Shown piece after piece: positions 1 through 14,830 of a DNA stretch of 64,000 nucleotides. Each line of letters starts with the position of its first letter. Position 1 is the stretch's first letter. The notes beneath the pieces were generated by a model, which was not told the origin of the DNA, did not search any database, and saw only the letters and a program-made list of their open reading frames with translations. A program made the translations under genes and the position numbers. The stretch is from Gibbula magus (Eukaryota; Mollusca; Gastropoda; Trochida; Trochidae), in contig OW388291.1 in assembly GCA_936450465.1 (NCBI GenBank), forward strand, positions 84,427,099-84,491,098, written 5' to 3'.

Positions 1-514
1 ATCAGCTATATACTGTGGCGGTAATTACATTGAAGGGAACTAAGAACCAAACGGAATCAGGGTGAGAGACCACAGTGCATCAAAATCTCAAATTAAAGAT
101 CAGCTTTTATAAACACATTATAAAAATTCAAGAGACAAAACAGTGAATGAGGTAAAACCACAATCAATCAACCATCATTACGCACAGCGCAAACGCATGG
201 AACCACTACACGTGCCCCGATGCATACCCTCAGTAAACAGGGGAAATGATTATTCATCCGATCTGCCAAATCCATCCAAGTACCTAATCCACACCTGATA
301 TGCATTGTTACAAACTCTACGCTGGTGTCACTGCATGTCAATCTATGGCTTTTTACGAATCCCTCAAACTTATACTGGTTTATCGCGCTGGTTTATCCAG
401 CAACTAAATCACTATTTAACCAACTGCATCCCTTCTTTATCTGCTTCCTTCTGTCCCTGGTCTCTCTTTATTAACCTACCAATCTCTAATTAACTCCTAT
501 CCTCATCTGCCTAT
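1..514. other. unique AT-rich sequence, nothing recognised
   Basis: The 62-codon frame at 305-493 shows no protein-like features. Confidence 0.6.
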
Positions 515-575
515 TATATCCTGATATATATCGAAACGTCGCAGTCCTTGAATAAAGAAGTTGAATATCCATAAA
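515..575 (+). repeat. hammerhead-like tail motif, copy 1
   Basis: CCTGATATATATCGAAACGTCG, then a short spacer and AATAAAGAAGTTG. The CTGAT...CGAAACGTC...AATAAAGAAGTTG order is shared with the copies at 19.0, 28.05, 40.65, 40.73 and 50.13 kb. Here the CTGATGA box is degraded. Confidence 0.5.
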
Positions 576-681
576 TCTTGTGCTTTATTTATCTTATGTA
601 TAGCAGTGACTAATATTATTAACCCCGGTGAGAACTTCTCCGAAAATGATACCATATTGAATGATATTTTGACGAGACTGA

Positions 682-2668
<1,987 letters not shown>

Positions 2669-2996
2669 ATTGGATAAAACAACGGACTTTAACCCTACAA
2701 GAGGAAAGAACATACAATAGATAACACACATACCTACCCATCTTACCCTAACCTAACCTCACCTAACATACGATCGTACCTTACCGTATCCTATCACACC
2801 ATACCATATCATACCATATCATACCGCACCGTACCATACCATACCGCACCGTACCATACCATACCATACCATACCATACCATACCATACCATACCGCACC
2901 GCACAATACCATATCATACCGTACCATACTATACCATACCGTACCGTACCGTACCGTACCATACCATACCATACCATACCATACTACACGGTGATA
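2669..2996. repeat. ATACC pentamer array, block 1, with unique leader
   Basis: A leader (TGGATAAAACAACGGACTTT to about 2775) then ATACC/GTACC/GCACC pentamers. The leader and the start of the array recur 329 bases later, so the block was duplicated as a whole. Confidence 0.9.
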
Positions 2997-3532
2997 CATT
3001 GGATAGAACAACGGACTTTAACCCTACAAGAGGAAAGAACATACAATAGATAAACATACCTACCCATCTTACCCTAACCTAACCTCACCTAACATACGAT
3101 CGTACCTTACCGTATCCTATCACACCATACCATATCATACCATATCATACCGCACCGTACCATACCATACCGCACCGTACCATACCATACCGCACCGTAC
3201 CATACCATACCATACCGTATGGTATGGTATTGTATGATGCGGTGCGGTACGGTACGGTACGGTATGGTATGCTATGGTACCGTATCATACCATACCATAC
3301 CATACCATACCAAACCATACCATTCCATACTATACGGTGCCATACCATACCATACCATACCATACCATACCATAGCATACCATACCGTACCGTACCGCAC
3401 CATACAATACCATACCATACTGTACCGTACCATACCATACCATACCATACCATACCATACCATACCATACCATACTGTACCGTACCGTAACGTACCATAC
3501 CATACCATACCATACCCCACCCCCAACCTAAC
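2997..3532. repeat. ATACC pentamer array, block 2, with an inverted segment
   Basis: Same leader as block 1 (TGGATAGAACAACGGACTTT), then ATACC pentamers. From about 3214 to 3283 the pentamers are on the other strand (GGTAT, GGTAC), after which the ATACC orientation returns. The frames seen here on both strands are products of the repeat. Confidence 0.9.
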
Positions 3533-6500
3533 GGTATAAATGCAAAGAAAAAGCCATTGTTTTGTCATTTTGGAAAATTGTGTTGTATAATGAATAATAT
3601 GAAATAATTTTCATTAAAAAAGATGGCATGCTTTACTTTTTGGGACGGAGTAATGTGGGTATCAGTTCGTATTCTTTAAGTTTTACACTCTTAGGTAGAA
3701 CATTTGTTTGCTTTACCAAATCTACCGCACATTATCAATAAAAAGGCATCTATCAATTCCACTTAATCTACTTTGAATTAACACTTATCAATTATATATG
3801 ACATATTCTTAATATCGCTTTATATCAAAATAATGTGAAGCGTCTTCCCCTGATAAGAATGATAAGTAAGATTTAATGTATGGGATAATAAACAGAGAAT
3901 GAATGCGAATTGCTGATATCCATCGTTAAAATAGAAAGAACGTGAACTTTTTTTAAATTGAATTATATTCATAGATTTTTTTAAAAAAAACTACTGGTGT
4001 AATTATAATGTCCAATGATAAGGAAAGCTAGCTGAGTTCACTGACATCAACTGTAATTTACCCAAAACACTTCATTAAGACATCTGATTAAAGATCCAGC
4101 TGACATAAGTCGCGTCTGACACATACAATATTTCTATTAAATAAAAGACACTAGTTTTACGGTATTGACAATATATATTATCTTTGAAGGAAATTGCATA
4201 AACGCACCCAATAATAAGAACCGCAAATATTTGCAATGAATTACTTGAAACAGAAATATTCTATAGAAATATTAAACATAAGTCGATAGGAACATATAAA
4301 TTTACTCTACAACAAAAAAAACAAGTCACGACAAAGAGTTAACCATGTATGACGTGAACAATAAGGACCAAGGCAAAGCTATATATAAACGGGTTAATTT
4401 CATCAAATTACAACATAATGTTATGTATTTTCACTGATTGACGACGCCATCCGAATGATTTAATGGCACCACACTTCATGACATCACCGCGCTGAGGTTC
4501 TCCTCTCAATAGGAGGGGAGATGGAGGGGAGATGGAGGGGAGATGATCAAGAGAAGAAAAGGACCATTGTCATATTGTTTCGCACTTTTAAATTTTGAAC
4601 GAAGAATTTATTTGTAGATATATACTATCCTAACTCCTTATACGGACTGTAAAGTATTGCGAACCGTGTACACAGGCTAGATTTCTCCTTTAGCAATCCA
4701 AGTCTCAAAAATAAATCATAAAGCTTTTCACTTACAATGTCTTGTAATTATCGTAGACCTCAGTTTAGTCGACAAGTTCGATACAGAAATATCAAACGAA
4801 GAAGAAGAAGCTGTGATGGAATTTTGCTAGCACCTGATCTTTCTGCTGATAGTCAGTCATGTGTTAGTATGTCATCTGACCGGTTTGTGATTCTTACAAC
4901 CCGATGTTGTTAAATGGTCGTTTTCTGATTTCCAACTTGCTATGCGTTACAGTTTACCACACTGTCTAGAATGTTGACATTTAAAAGGTTAACGATAATA
5001 AGTTAGATAAATGGTCTGCCTATACATAAAAACAAACATCCATCTAAACAAAATTCCTCTTGATTTACGAATAATATCGCTAGAATATTTTTAGAGGAAC
5101 AATAAACATTTTCCAATGGAAGAAATTGTAATCAATATGATTAATGCATATTACCCATAGACGTACTTTTACGTCAAAGGTAAGCCGCATATGGCATTGA
5201 ATATTTGTTTTATTGATAATCAGTTGATAATTACAGGAATGTTTAGGTGGTAAATACTTACTTAGTGCTTATTTATTTTATTGCACAAAGGACAAAGAAG
5301 TAATATATACGTATATTTATATATCAACTTTGCCCTCTCAAATGAACGCATGATAAAGTAACTCCACTAAATAAACGACCATAGACCGAACATGTTCAGC
5401 GGGATATTTCTAAAACAATTAAGAAGGACTATTTATGTTAGTGTATTATCTCTATTATTTCAATGCATTCAGTATATGTTATTTTGGTTATAAGTTTTGG
5501 GTACAGACTGGCATGTGATATTAATGAACCATCCATCGTAGTGAGTCCCACCAAATGCTTCATTTTCACACAAACGGAATACTGAATATCAACGTGAAAG
5601 ACAATTTCAGTTTTCACCATTTCAATATCCCCATCCTAATCATCTCACCTGTCCACCAATATACACAGCAACTGAGCATGTCATGAACTAGACCAGGTGT
5701 CGCAGTCAGTGTATATGTAAGGTATAGTAATTGTATCATTCACACAACTTGGGAGAAAGGTGTGCCTGTTATAATCTGCTCCGTGTGTCTCCCATACCAT
5801 TCATTGTCATCATTCAGAGACGTCCCTTTTATATTGTGATTGTTATGGTTATTTTTTCAGGTTCTTAAAACGAGTGAATGACGGCGCTACCGGAAGGGTA
5901 CGACATGCTTTCACATTGAAACAGCTTATCAAAAGGCACATTTGGTATATCTTGACTAAGTTGAGATTACAAACCTATGACATATAACTTATTGGTCAGG
6001 CGAAGAAGTCGAACCATGTGTAACGTCTGTTCGACTCTCCTCAGCGTCAACGTGACGTTAAACAGGCCACGTCAGTATGGACGGAAGCGTTGACGACACT
6101 CTTTCACTAATATCTTGAAGTAATGGACATGCTATTCATCAAAACACCATAACACGTCGCTTTTCAGAAGATATAATGTTCTCGGTATCTCACATGACAA
6201 CAATCACTTCCTAAGTTACGGCTTATTGTTTCTCTGTGTCATGTGATCCGAACCAACTTGAGATTCGGCTTTATGATTTGAAACAAATACAGCGTGTCAA
6301 GTTTCAATATTATTACTGGGAGAAAGTCGTAAAAATGATCCATCTGTATCTTGCAAATCAAATAAATTATATTTTCTACCTTCTTCACATTAAGACACAT
6401 GTTGTAATTAGACAACACCAATCCGTCATAATTATCTCATCAGGTCCAGGAGGTCGGATTGATTTAAGACAGGAGGAGATGTAGGTTATTGGGGTCCAGC

Positions 6501-6859
6501 TTCTACATTGCTGTGAACTAATTGAAATGCTAGCACAGAAAGTAACATACAAATCCGCTGAAGAAAACCATAAACAGAGGGCACTGTTAATGCCAATGTT
6601 TGGTGAATAGATCAACAGCCACTATATGTACTCACGATGCATTTACGACATGTTTGATCGAACAAATTTTATTTTTGGATAATAAGTTTCAATTTGTTAA
6701 TATTACATAAAAGTCGAAATAACCGAAAGAACTAAATGTGGATTTGGTCAACTGCAGATTGCAAAATGGAACGTGAATAACCTTGTTTAGTGACAGAACA
6801 CCCGAAGATTGAATGATGAAGAAGAGATGAATGAATGTTAACTTTAATACTGAATTACC
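3533..6859. other. intergenic AT-rich sequence, no gene
   Basis: Apart from the 11-bp minisatellite at 4512, no repeat or coding similarity is seen. Frames near 5.5 and 6.3 kb have unpatterned composition. Confidence 0.6.
4512..4544. repeat. 11-bp minisatellite, three units
   Basis: GGAGGGGAGAT three times. Confidence 0.9.
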
Positions 6860-7111
6860 GGGGATGTAGCTCAGTTGGTAGAGCGTCCGCTCATCACCCG
6901 GAATGTCGGGGTTCGATTCCCGGCCGCGTCATACCAAAAGACGTTAAAAGATGGGAGTTGTTGCTTCCTTGCTTGGCTCTCTGCATTGTAAGGATAGAAC
7001 AACGCTTGAACTGGCGCTGCACTGTGGCTGCCGGGTGCCCAGAGCGCAAAATGAATTTCCAATTTACTTTGTATTGAGGACAATAACGTGTTATTATTAT
7101 TATTATTATTA
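6860..7111 (+). mobile_element. tRNA-derived SINE
   Basis: The head GGGGATGTAGCTCAGTTGGTAGAGCG has a tRNA D-arm with an A box (TAGCTCAGTTGG), and GGGTTCGATTCCC at about 6910 is a tRNA T-arm with a B box, at the spacing of an RNA polymerase III promoter. The acceptor stem does not pair, so it is not a tRNA gene. A 150-base non-tRNA body follows, then a short TTATTATTA tail to about 7111. I saw no clear target duplication. Confidence 0.85.
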
Positions 7112-7144
7112 AACTACACTTGTGACGTCATCCTATTGTTCTTT

Positions 7145-7361
7145 CACTCCATTATTTTTCAGTAATGGAGAGTTACACATCACATCATATTTTTTAAGTA
7201 GAAATGTAATTTCTTTAACTCCCTAAAGCCATTTTGATAAAAGAGGAATACTTTGAGTGTAATTTAAGTAGGGTAATTCCTTAAAAATAATGGGCCTCGG
7301 CTCCATTATTTTTAAGGAATGAAGAGTTACTCGGACATTACCCTCTATACGTAATGGAGTG
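7145..7361. mobile_element. nested palindromic MITE-like element
   Basis: The ends CACTCCATTA (7145-7154) and TAATGGAGTG (7352-7361) are perfect inverted repeats. Inside, 7276-7293 and 7303-7320 form a perfect 18-bp inverted repeat with a 9-base loop. No coding capacity. The layout fits a foldback or MITE insertion just downstream of the SINE. Confidence 0.6.
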
Positions 7362-9109
7362 AATTTAAATGTTGGCAGATTCAGGTTATTTCGATATTGA
7401 ATGATGAAGAAAGAATGAATATTAAAATTGAGCACTAAAGTAATGTAAACGAAGTGAAGGAATGATAGAATAGGGTCACCTGATGAAGAGAGAGATTAGG
7501 AGACTTAGCGGTGATGTGTGATTGAGGTCTGCCTCCACTTGAGGCGTACAATTATATGTGAGACTGGTCCGTCTCGTGCTGACCAGGGTTTAGTCTTATC
7601 ACACTGACCACTTCTAATACTGCTACACGACATAATCAGTCCTTCTCTACTTTAATATGTCTTCCAACCCAATTAATTAGGATACGGAGAATTAGCGGGC
7701 AACACGAAAGACCGTGCGGCAAAATATCCCGCAGTCGGCGTCTAGTCGGGGCTTATACTGTGTAATCTAATAAATGAGGGGTAGCCAGCGGGTAGAGAGG
7801 GACGATTCATGGGTGTGTCGAGGTGAGGAGTAAACGTGTGGAGTAGGCGTGTCTGAGGAAGAAGCCTTTAGAGGGGTGTTATTGATACTGGTGTCTTTGA
7901 GAGCATTTACAAGCTGTAGGATGAAGGAGAGCCGGTTCTCAACTTCTTTATAGCCATGAATGCATCCTGTCGGTGTTGAAACGTTATTGAAGCATGTGGT
8001 CTGATATTTGTAAAAAAAAAATGTTTTTAAAGTTACTTTAAGCTGAAATCGTTGGACTGAAATCGTTTGTGTTTAAGATGAAATCTTCAAAGTAAAATCT
8101 TTATTTTAAAAATTATGTTTGTCACCTTCGTCGCTCAAGCTCCCAATCCCCCCTTTCCCCCTTCCACTCAAGAGCTATCAGCTCTCCCGCCCATCTCCTC
8201 TCATGCCGCGGGTGATACAGGTTAGATTGGGTAACGCAGACACTGCCTGAAGCAAGTTCCTAGATGGACAGTGGCCGAAGTGTACGTAACTGACCGGCTC
8301 TGATGGCGGTCCATCGGACTAGACTGTCATACGCCCCCTGACATTTGTTCTATTAACTAGTAAACTAATGACAGTGCATTGATATGATGCCTTGAACTAT
8401 CCGATTGTATGACACGTTTGGTAGGTTCTCGGAATTCTTTAAAACTGAAGTTTACTGCCTGCTTACTAGATCTACGCTACCGGCGAGTTTGGACATGTCT
8501 TTCATTGTTCGCGAGAACTTGATATCAACATTGTCAGGCAGTACTTCGTTCAGTTCGTTGAAATTGTCGCTTCAACTCCATTTTGAAAACATTTTGGTTT
8601 GGATGATTGCCAATAATGCTAGCATTGTAGCTATTAAAATCTTATAAAACAACTCAATTGTAGAATCATGTATCCTTTATGTTTCTCCTTAGCTAGTGAA
8701 ACACTCGCCTGACATGGGTAATAATAAAGTAACAAGTTCAGCTCTACGTGTTAATGTGAAACCCTCCATGGACCTCATTTTCGTCTGTGAAAAAGGAAAA
8801 AAGGGTGAGCATTCATGGCTAAATTGTTATAGATTTACTATGAAATTCGATTGCGTATAAATCGGAGAGACAACTACTACCATGCAGTGTGTGTCTCTCA
8901 CAGCTTGCCTGTTTCTAGACGATTACCTCCCATTCATTTGTCCGGAAAGTTAGTTAGTCATTAGCTTTTGTTTAGTGTGGCTGTACTTGACAAATAAATT
9001 ATACATAATACTTTAAACTTTATATAGAGAGGAGACATGTGTATTGGAAACTTGATACAGATAGTCGCAGCCTTATACTAGCAGGTTTTAAAAAAAACAA
9101 ATTATTCTT
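7362..9109. other. intergenic sequence, no gene
   Basis: An AACTTCTTTAT block at 7940 with TTGAAACGTT nearby may be a worn hammerhead-like tail, but the order of boxes is wrong. A slightly GC-richer patch at 8130-8330 shows no frame. Confidence 0.5.
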
Positions 9110-10005
9110 CTGGAGAAGGAGCCTTTTGGTAAATACATAGCCGATCTCGGCATTAAGGCATCTATAGCATTATTAAAACGTGCTCGAAACATTAAATTGC
9201 CACTAGACCTACTTCTTTCCGCATTTGACAGGTTAGTTGTACCGATATTGTTGTATGGATGTGAAATATGGGGACATGAGAACACTGATATGATAGAAAG
9301 AGTACATTTAAAATTTATAAAATTAGCAACTGCATGGTTTAAGGTATTGTACACCCAATTTTATGGTATACGGGGAATTTGGAAGAGAACCTTTACAGAT
9401 CCAAATTTCGAAGCGACTTATTTCATATTGGTGTAAACTGACATTTTCGCAACAAATAACAAAATAGCAGCAATTATCCTCCAATGTATTACTAACGAAA
9501 ATAAAACAAAAAAGAACTATATTCATGGTTAAGTCGTATCAAACATATTCTTTGTAAAATGTGGATTGCCTGATGTTTTTGATAACCCCCATCTCTACTA
9601 AAGATCATGGATCATGTCTAAGGTTGAATCAGTTTTAAAGGACCACTTTTTACAGCCATGGAGGAGCGATATAAACAATTCCTCAAAAGGAGTTTATTAT
9701 AAGATCCTGAAGCGCTCTCCTGAATTTGAACAATACATATACTCCTCTCAGACAATATTTTCAAACCAATCCTTAAATTTAGAACAAGCAATCACAAACT
9801 TCCAATAGAAACTGACCGATGGTAAAATATCGCAAAAGATCAGAGATTGTGTAAGTTGTGTGATTGTTTGTAACCAATTTGATTGAATTATTTCATACAT
9901 GCAATTATATTGCTGTGCATTCTATGTATATTACATTATTTACGCATGTACCACCGATGGTGGATCATTTTGAGTAATAAAATGAGTGATGATGATGGTA
10001 AATAC
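9110..10005 (+). pseudogene. decayed LINE ORF2 carboxyl end with 3' end
   Basis: Several frames together give the tail of a non-LTR retrotransposon polymerase. From 9110 to 9330 the frame reads through K.ARN.KLPLDLLL.AFD.LVVPILLYGCEIWG, the conserved segment after the RT thumb. From 9614 to 9808, in a different frame, comes an SSKG.YYKI segment, and just after it SNHKLPIETDRW and RLCKLCD can be read across a stop, a typical pre-zinc-knuckle block. The parts are joined by degenerate sequence with stops, so the copy is dead. The 3' end runs to about 10005 with a GATGATGATGG tail. It comes from a different LINE family than the copy at 41.2 kb. Confidence 0.75.
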
Positions 10006-11910
10006 AACTTTCTTTGTTCTTGAACATTTGTTCTTCTATGTAAGTTATAAAAACGTTAGGCTACATACAGACAAATGAGCCAGCATGTTCAGTGTCTCTT
10101 ATGCCCGACGGAAGGATCACAGAGTTAGCTTCTGCAAACATAATTATATCAATTAAGAGGTGTGCAGGTAGGTGTGCTTGACTCGTTATATTGGTTCTAG
10201 ATTTCTAGATGAAACACAGGCGCGTGACTCTGATATGACATGAACGTAAAACCGTTTAAATCTTTAGTGTCTGATGGTGATGCGAGGACGGGAATTAACA
10301 ACAATTTAAATAATAATATACGTTATAAGTAAAGACAGCGTGTTTCCTCTAACGTCCGCGTATCTCAAGCTATCGTGAAAGCAGCAGTTTGTCACCAGTT
10401 CCCTTAATCAATCAGGGATCTCGTGTAGACACCGTAATCTGGAAATACTCGCACACAATCACCAGACAGGTCTACCAAGGTTCCAAATATAAACCTTATT
10501 CCGGTATAAGTATTTAATGATTTCAAAAGTTTGGAAAAATTCCATTTTGTCTATAGGTCTCGTCTGCTGGGAAGCAACACGTCATGTATATGTGGAGCAT
10601 TAAATATTGACGTCCTTCAAAGAATTTTAAATTGTCAATTTAAATGAATTTGACATTTGAGTGAAGTTTAGTCTTCTCTTTAACATATAAGCAAGTTGTA
10701 TTGTCGGGTCGTAGATATGAAAACTGGTATTTAGACTAGTCGCTGAAATAAAGAATGTTCTTTCAATTTTTAGAGAATCCAATTTGTGTTGTCTTCGGAT
10801 GTCCATTGCTTCATACCGCCAGAGCACTGCCGAAGAAGTACGTATGTCTGTGTGTACACTATATCTGTGTTAGTTAGACTCATTGCCCGTCTTTATATAC
10901 ATGTATACAGTAATATAGTCACCTTAACTTCACCCCAGGCCCAGGAATGATCTATGAAAAGCAAATCTAGATTTTGATGCAGAGACATAATCTGAAGTTT
11001 TCGTTTTTTCTGAAACGCCGTTCAATGCTGATGCTATTTCAATAGTGCAATATCACAAACTTGTAAACAGGACATAAATTAAAGGGGCATTTATTATGTT
11101 TCATATTTCTTATTTGGTTTTAATATGTGCCAAAATACCATATGTTGGCCTTTTGATTTCAGTTCAAATAATTTCACTCAACTTGCATATTCATCCCAAA
11201 TCGGCAAATATACTAGTTTCCAATGAAAATATAGCAACATCATTATACATGTGAAGAAACCGAAACTAGACGCCATTTTTACATCCACACTAGTTGTATG
11301 ACCTATTACTTTTATTAACCCATATTAGTCATTCTGTTTGTTGTAAATACGTTTAAAAAATTACGTTTGAGGGACTGACGCGCGCCAATGCGGTGCATTG
11401 TCCGGTTTTCGATCATAAATGACTACTTTACCTTTATATCTCCACCATACTGAACCGATAAGCATTAAATTGGTATTTTCGGCAACACTCAGCACTATAA
11501 TTACACCATTTATGTTTTATATATGTGATCCTCAACAACACAATGGATGCACCTTTAACAACAGCGGTGAGACTTCAGAAACTGCATGGGAACGCGCGAC
11601 ATTATAAGAACATGCATGTACTTATTGAAATTCACTTCCTTTAAGATTGTCCTTTTTATCATAACCTTAGATTTAAACTTTTATCCTTGTTTGACATTTC
11701 TGCTTTTAAAATGAGGTACAGCTTTTTAATGCGTTTATGTAGTCAGACCCCTTTAATTTTATATCTTTTGTCAGTTACTGTGAATGAACTGTTTACAAGG
11801 AGGGAAATCACTTCTGAACGGTTATATTTTTCTACATTCTCTCTGCCCCTTTACCTCTGCTTTATAAGTATTTTACGTTAATTCCTATCCCTTCTTATTT
11901 TTATGTAACA
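10006..11910. other. intergenic sequence, no gene
   Basis: AT-rich with short frames only. 11640-11910 may be an extension of the LINE tail that follows. Confidence 0.5.
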
Positions 11911-12040
11911 GTGTCTCATAAGCCTACACAGACTGGGTGTATGTACCATTTCATCTACATTGTATATATTATACTTTTTTTTATTTGTATTTATATATTA
12001 TTTCATATGTGTACCTGCATGCGACACTTTAATAAGTTTA
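11911..12040 (+). mobile_element. LINE-like 3' tail (CATAAGCC...GACACTTTAATAA)
   Basis: Shares its layout with 54418-54540: GTGTCTCATA.GCC, a T-rich stretch with TTGTAT.TATT, and GACACTTTAATAA. Sharing between two distant sites marks it as a dispersed repeat end. The AT-rich stretch just upstream (11640-11910) may belong to the same copy but shows no coding similarity. Confidence 0.5.
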
Positions 12041-13844
12041 AAACGTTAAAATGCTCAACTGACGTTTCAAGCACCTGCATTGAGAATCTTTTACAAGAGA
12101 TCATGCATATCCACTAAAACGCATTCATTACGCATGAAGTTAATTTAATAATTCAAGATAATCGCCTACCAGCTAGTTTCTGAAAGGAAAATTGCGACAA
12201 GAAATTAAGTCCCATGAAAATAAAATAAAAGTAACTCTGAGATCTGTTTCCTTAACGCTATTTTGCGACTTGGTTTTGATGATAAAATTGCTTTTGGTTT
12301 GAAAGGTGCGCGCCCACCATGACACTCGACTCTGTTGGACAGCCTCTGTGAATATTGCATGCGTCGATTCCAGTTCCTAGACCGTTTATTGTCTGACCAG
12401 AAACCGATGCCTGACAGTACGGAACAAAGGCACAATAAAACTTACTGTAAATGACCAAATGATTCAGTGGGAATATTATTCTTAAAGGTCATTTCAAAGA
12501 TCCTGTTATGAACTGGTGAATTATTAAGAGCTTTACCATCAGTTAAGAACAGATTAAATTTGTTAATGCAGCAAAACAATCGGAACTTGAAACTGGTATA
12601 AAATAACTATGATGTCCATTTGGTCCATTGTTATAAGCACGGACAATGCGAAGACTTTCAAAGAAGTTGATCCATTATTGTTCATTATTAATGCGCATGT
12701 CAAGACTGACGACAGAGATGACCACCTGTAAAAGTCGCCCATGCGTATATCCTCCATCAATATACCTGATGACTTCATCAGGTCAACGAGTCCGTTTGGT
12801 TTCAATGTGTAATTGAGTCATTGTTTGTTTGTGTTATGTTGGTTAGCCTATTAAAGTTTTATATGTGGACAACACAAATATTATGTCGACTTAAATACTT
12901 TTTAAAGAATGATTAAGATGGCATATATAATTTAGAAGTTGAGGTGATAAGGAATGAAAATAATGTAATATTAAAAGCTAATTGTTGACAAATATGCCAA
13001 TGTCATCAATTGCTTAAGAACGTTATTACAATTTCTATGTTGAAAGTGTGTGTCTAAATGTAAATTAATCCATATTTCTCTTCATGGTCCGTACATGGTT
13101 CATCTTCCCAATATCCCCCCGAACAAGTTACCATGCTATATTGAATATATGGGAGGCAGTGATGTCGTTGAGAAGCTAATTATGTGAAAATGGTTATAAT
13201 CTCTTTCAAATTCTATAAATTTTCTGTCTTTCTCTACAAAGACACTTTGGACACGAGTTCAGTCTGCTGTCATGCAGTTGTATATGCGTGAGTATGACGT
13301 CATCAGCGCGTGACATATGATAAGTACTAGAGCAGTACATGACAGAAGCAGTCAGGGGCAGATAACTGACGAAGTGTACATCAAACTGGGAACGTGCTCG
13401 ATGTGACATTTATATTTCGCTTCGTAGCTCTGTTAGCACGAGTAATTTAACAAACAGTTCGTTTCCATAGCAACGTTGATTTACAATCACCCGCCTCATT
13501 GAATGTGAGCACATCTTGAGTAACGAAGCCTTGGTAATCACGTTAATTCTCGGAAGGGACGAGACGAACTGCTATTTGAACATGACATACGTGCAAATTA
13601 TTCTCTCGTAGATAAGCCATGATAAGATCACAGGGACATGTTGTATATGTTTTCAGCTCAGGGAACACAACAGAACACAGAACATGGTTTTCCTCGTCAC
13701 CAAGCCGAGTTCGAGGTTCATGAAGCAGTCAAGTGTTACAGTCCCTTGAAATAACGGATATTCGGAAACAAGACATGCGTTTTAACACTTATAGATACAT
13801 AGATATATATCAGCCTGAAAGTAGAATTCCTTCAGTGTAATAAT
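12041..13844. other. intergenic sequence, no gene
   Basis: Frames at 12.2-12.8 kb and 13.2-13.4 kb show no domain or family pattern. Confidence 0.55.
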
Positions 13845-13922
13845 ATGTGTAGCGCTTAGAGCATGCTGAACATGGATTTAGCGCAATATAAATATGCATT
13901 TTAATGTTATTATTAATTTCGC
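13845..13922 (+). mobile_element. retroelement 3' end (GCGCTTAGAGC...TTTAGCGC type)
   Basis: GTAGCGCTTAGAGCATGC, followed by GGATTTAGCGCAATATAAAT and a run with repeated ATTATT. This has the form of a SINE or LINE tail. No coding part is left. Confidence 0.45.
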
Positions 13923-14429
13923 ATGTGCAGTTTAACACACACGGATATAATGGATATGTTTACAATTAATTAATGCATGGGTACCAATGATTCCTATGAC
14001 TATCAAATACTAATTCTAACAATATTATTTACATTTGTTACAATTAATAATTACTTAATGCATTGCCGTCATCACTGACATCAAACATCAATACCCAGAT
14101 AAACGAACTGCGGGTAAGATTCGTGTGCATGAAATGCTACAACGATTTTGATAATGTACACACATAACATTATGGCAATGCATATAGGATACTAAATGAT
14201 CTTCCACGTGATACTTTTTTAGTAAACTAATCAATGATTTGATATCAGTAGAGCGAAATCGATTGTGTAACCAAAAACATTAAGGAATTTAATGAATATT
14301 GTATTTTATAGAACGGATTTCAATATTCTGTTTATTACTCTAGCATTTGACTCAGCGGTTCTAACATTGTAACGTCCCAACTGCACACTACTGTGACGCC
14401 ATTCGTGCAACGGTATTACTTTTCTTTAA

Positions 14430-14544
14430 TATTAAATAATAAATACATATATAAATAAATAACTATTTTTATAGTGCCTTATCCACAGGTCATATGCTCA
14501 AACGCTGTACATGTCAATGATAACAAATGATAACAAATTTAATG
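14430..14544 (-). mobile_element. 3' end of the same LINE with ATTT-rich tail
   Basis: Minus strand after the stop: a TGTACAGCGTTTGAGCATATG block, then GGCACTATAAAAAT and an ATTTAT-rich tail. The 'TGTACAGCG..TTGAGCA...GGC.CTATA' layout is a common 3' end of molluscan LINEs and fits the coding fragment next to it. Confidence 0.55.
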
Positions 14545-14830
14545 TCACTCTGGATAATATTTTTGGAAGAGACGTTTCTTCAAATTTGCTTGGAAACATT
14601 TCAAAGATGGGCAAGTTCTCATGTCAACAGGCAAAGCATACCAGAAAGTAACGGTAATGGGTTTTTTAAAAGAAAATTGTCGTAAATTTTTCAGCTTCCA
14701 TCTCGTTGTCTGGAGGAGATTGTGTGTGTCAGATCGCAGATAACTCTGTTCCACCTGTCGGATGAACAATGTCCGATGTCATCACTCTGATGATACATTT
14801 GTTGAGCTGGCGTTACGGGTTTAGGCTGGA
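14545..14830 (-). pseudogene. LINE polymerase carboxyl-terminal fragment
   Basis: On the minus strand the frame ending at 14545 reads YLRS.T.NLL...R.KLK, then F.YALP, R.CPSLKCFQ.NLK..LF..YY. This is the conserved last segment found at the end of many invertebrate LINE ORF2 proteins (R-S-x-NLL...LWN.LP..IR...SL..FK..LK..LF). Nothing of the RT core lies upstream, so only a 3' scrap is present. Confidence 0.65.

Noticed and set aside
2781..3568. Tyrosine-, valine- and methionine-rich frames on both strands
   Set aside because: Products of the ATACC pentamer array.
6860..6934. A functional tRNA gene
   Set aside because: A and B boxes are good but the acceptor stem does not pair, and a SINE body and tail follow.
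7921..8000. Another hammerhead-like tail copy
   Set aside because: The AACTTCTTTAT block and the GAAACGTT block are in incompatible orientation and order.
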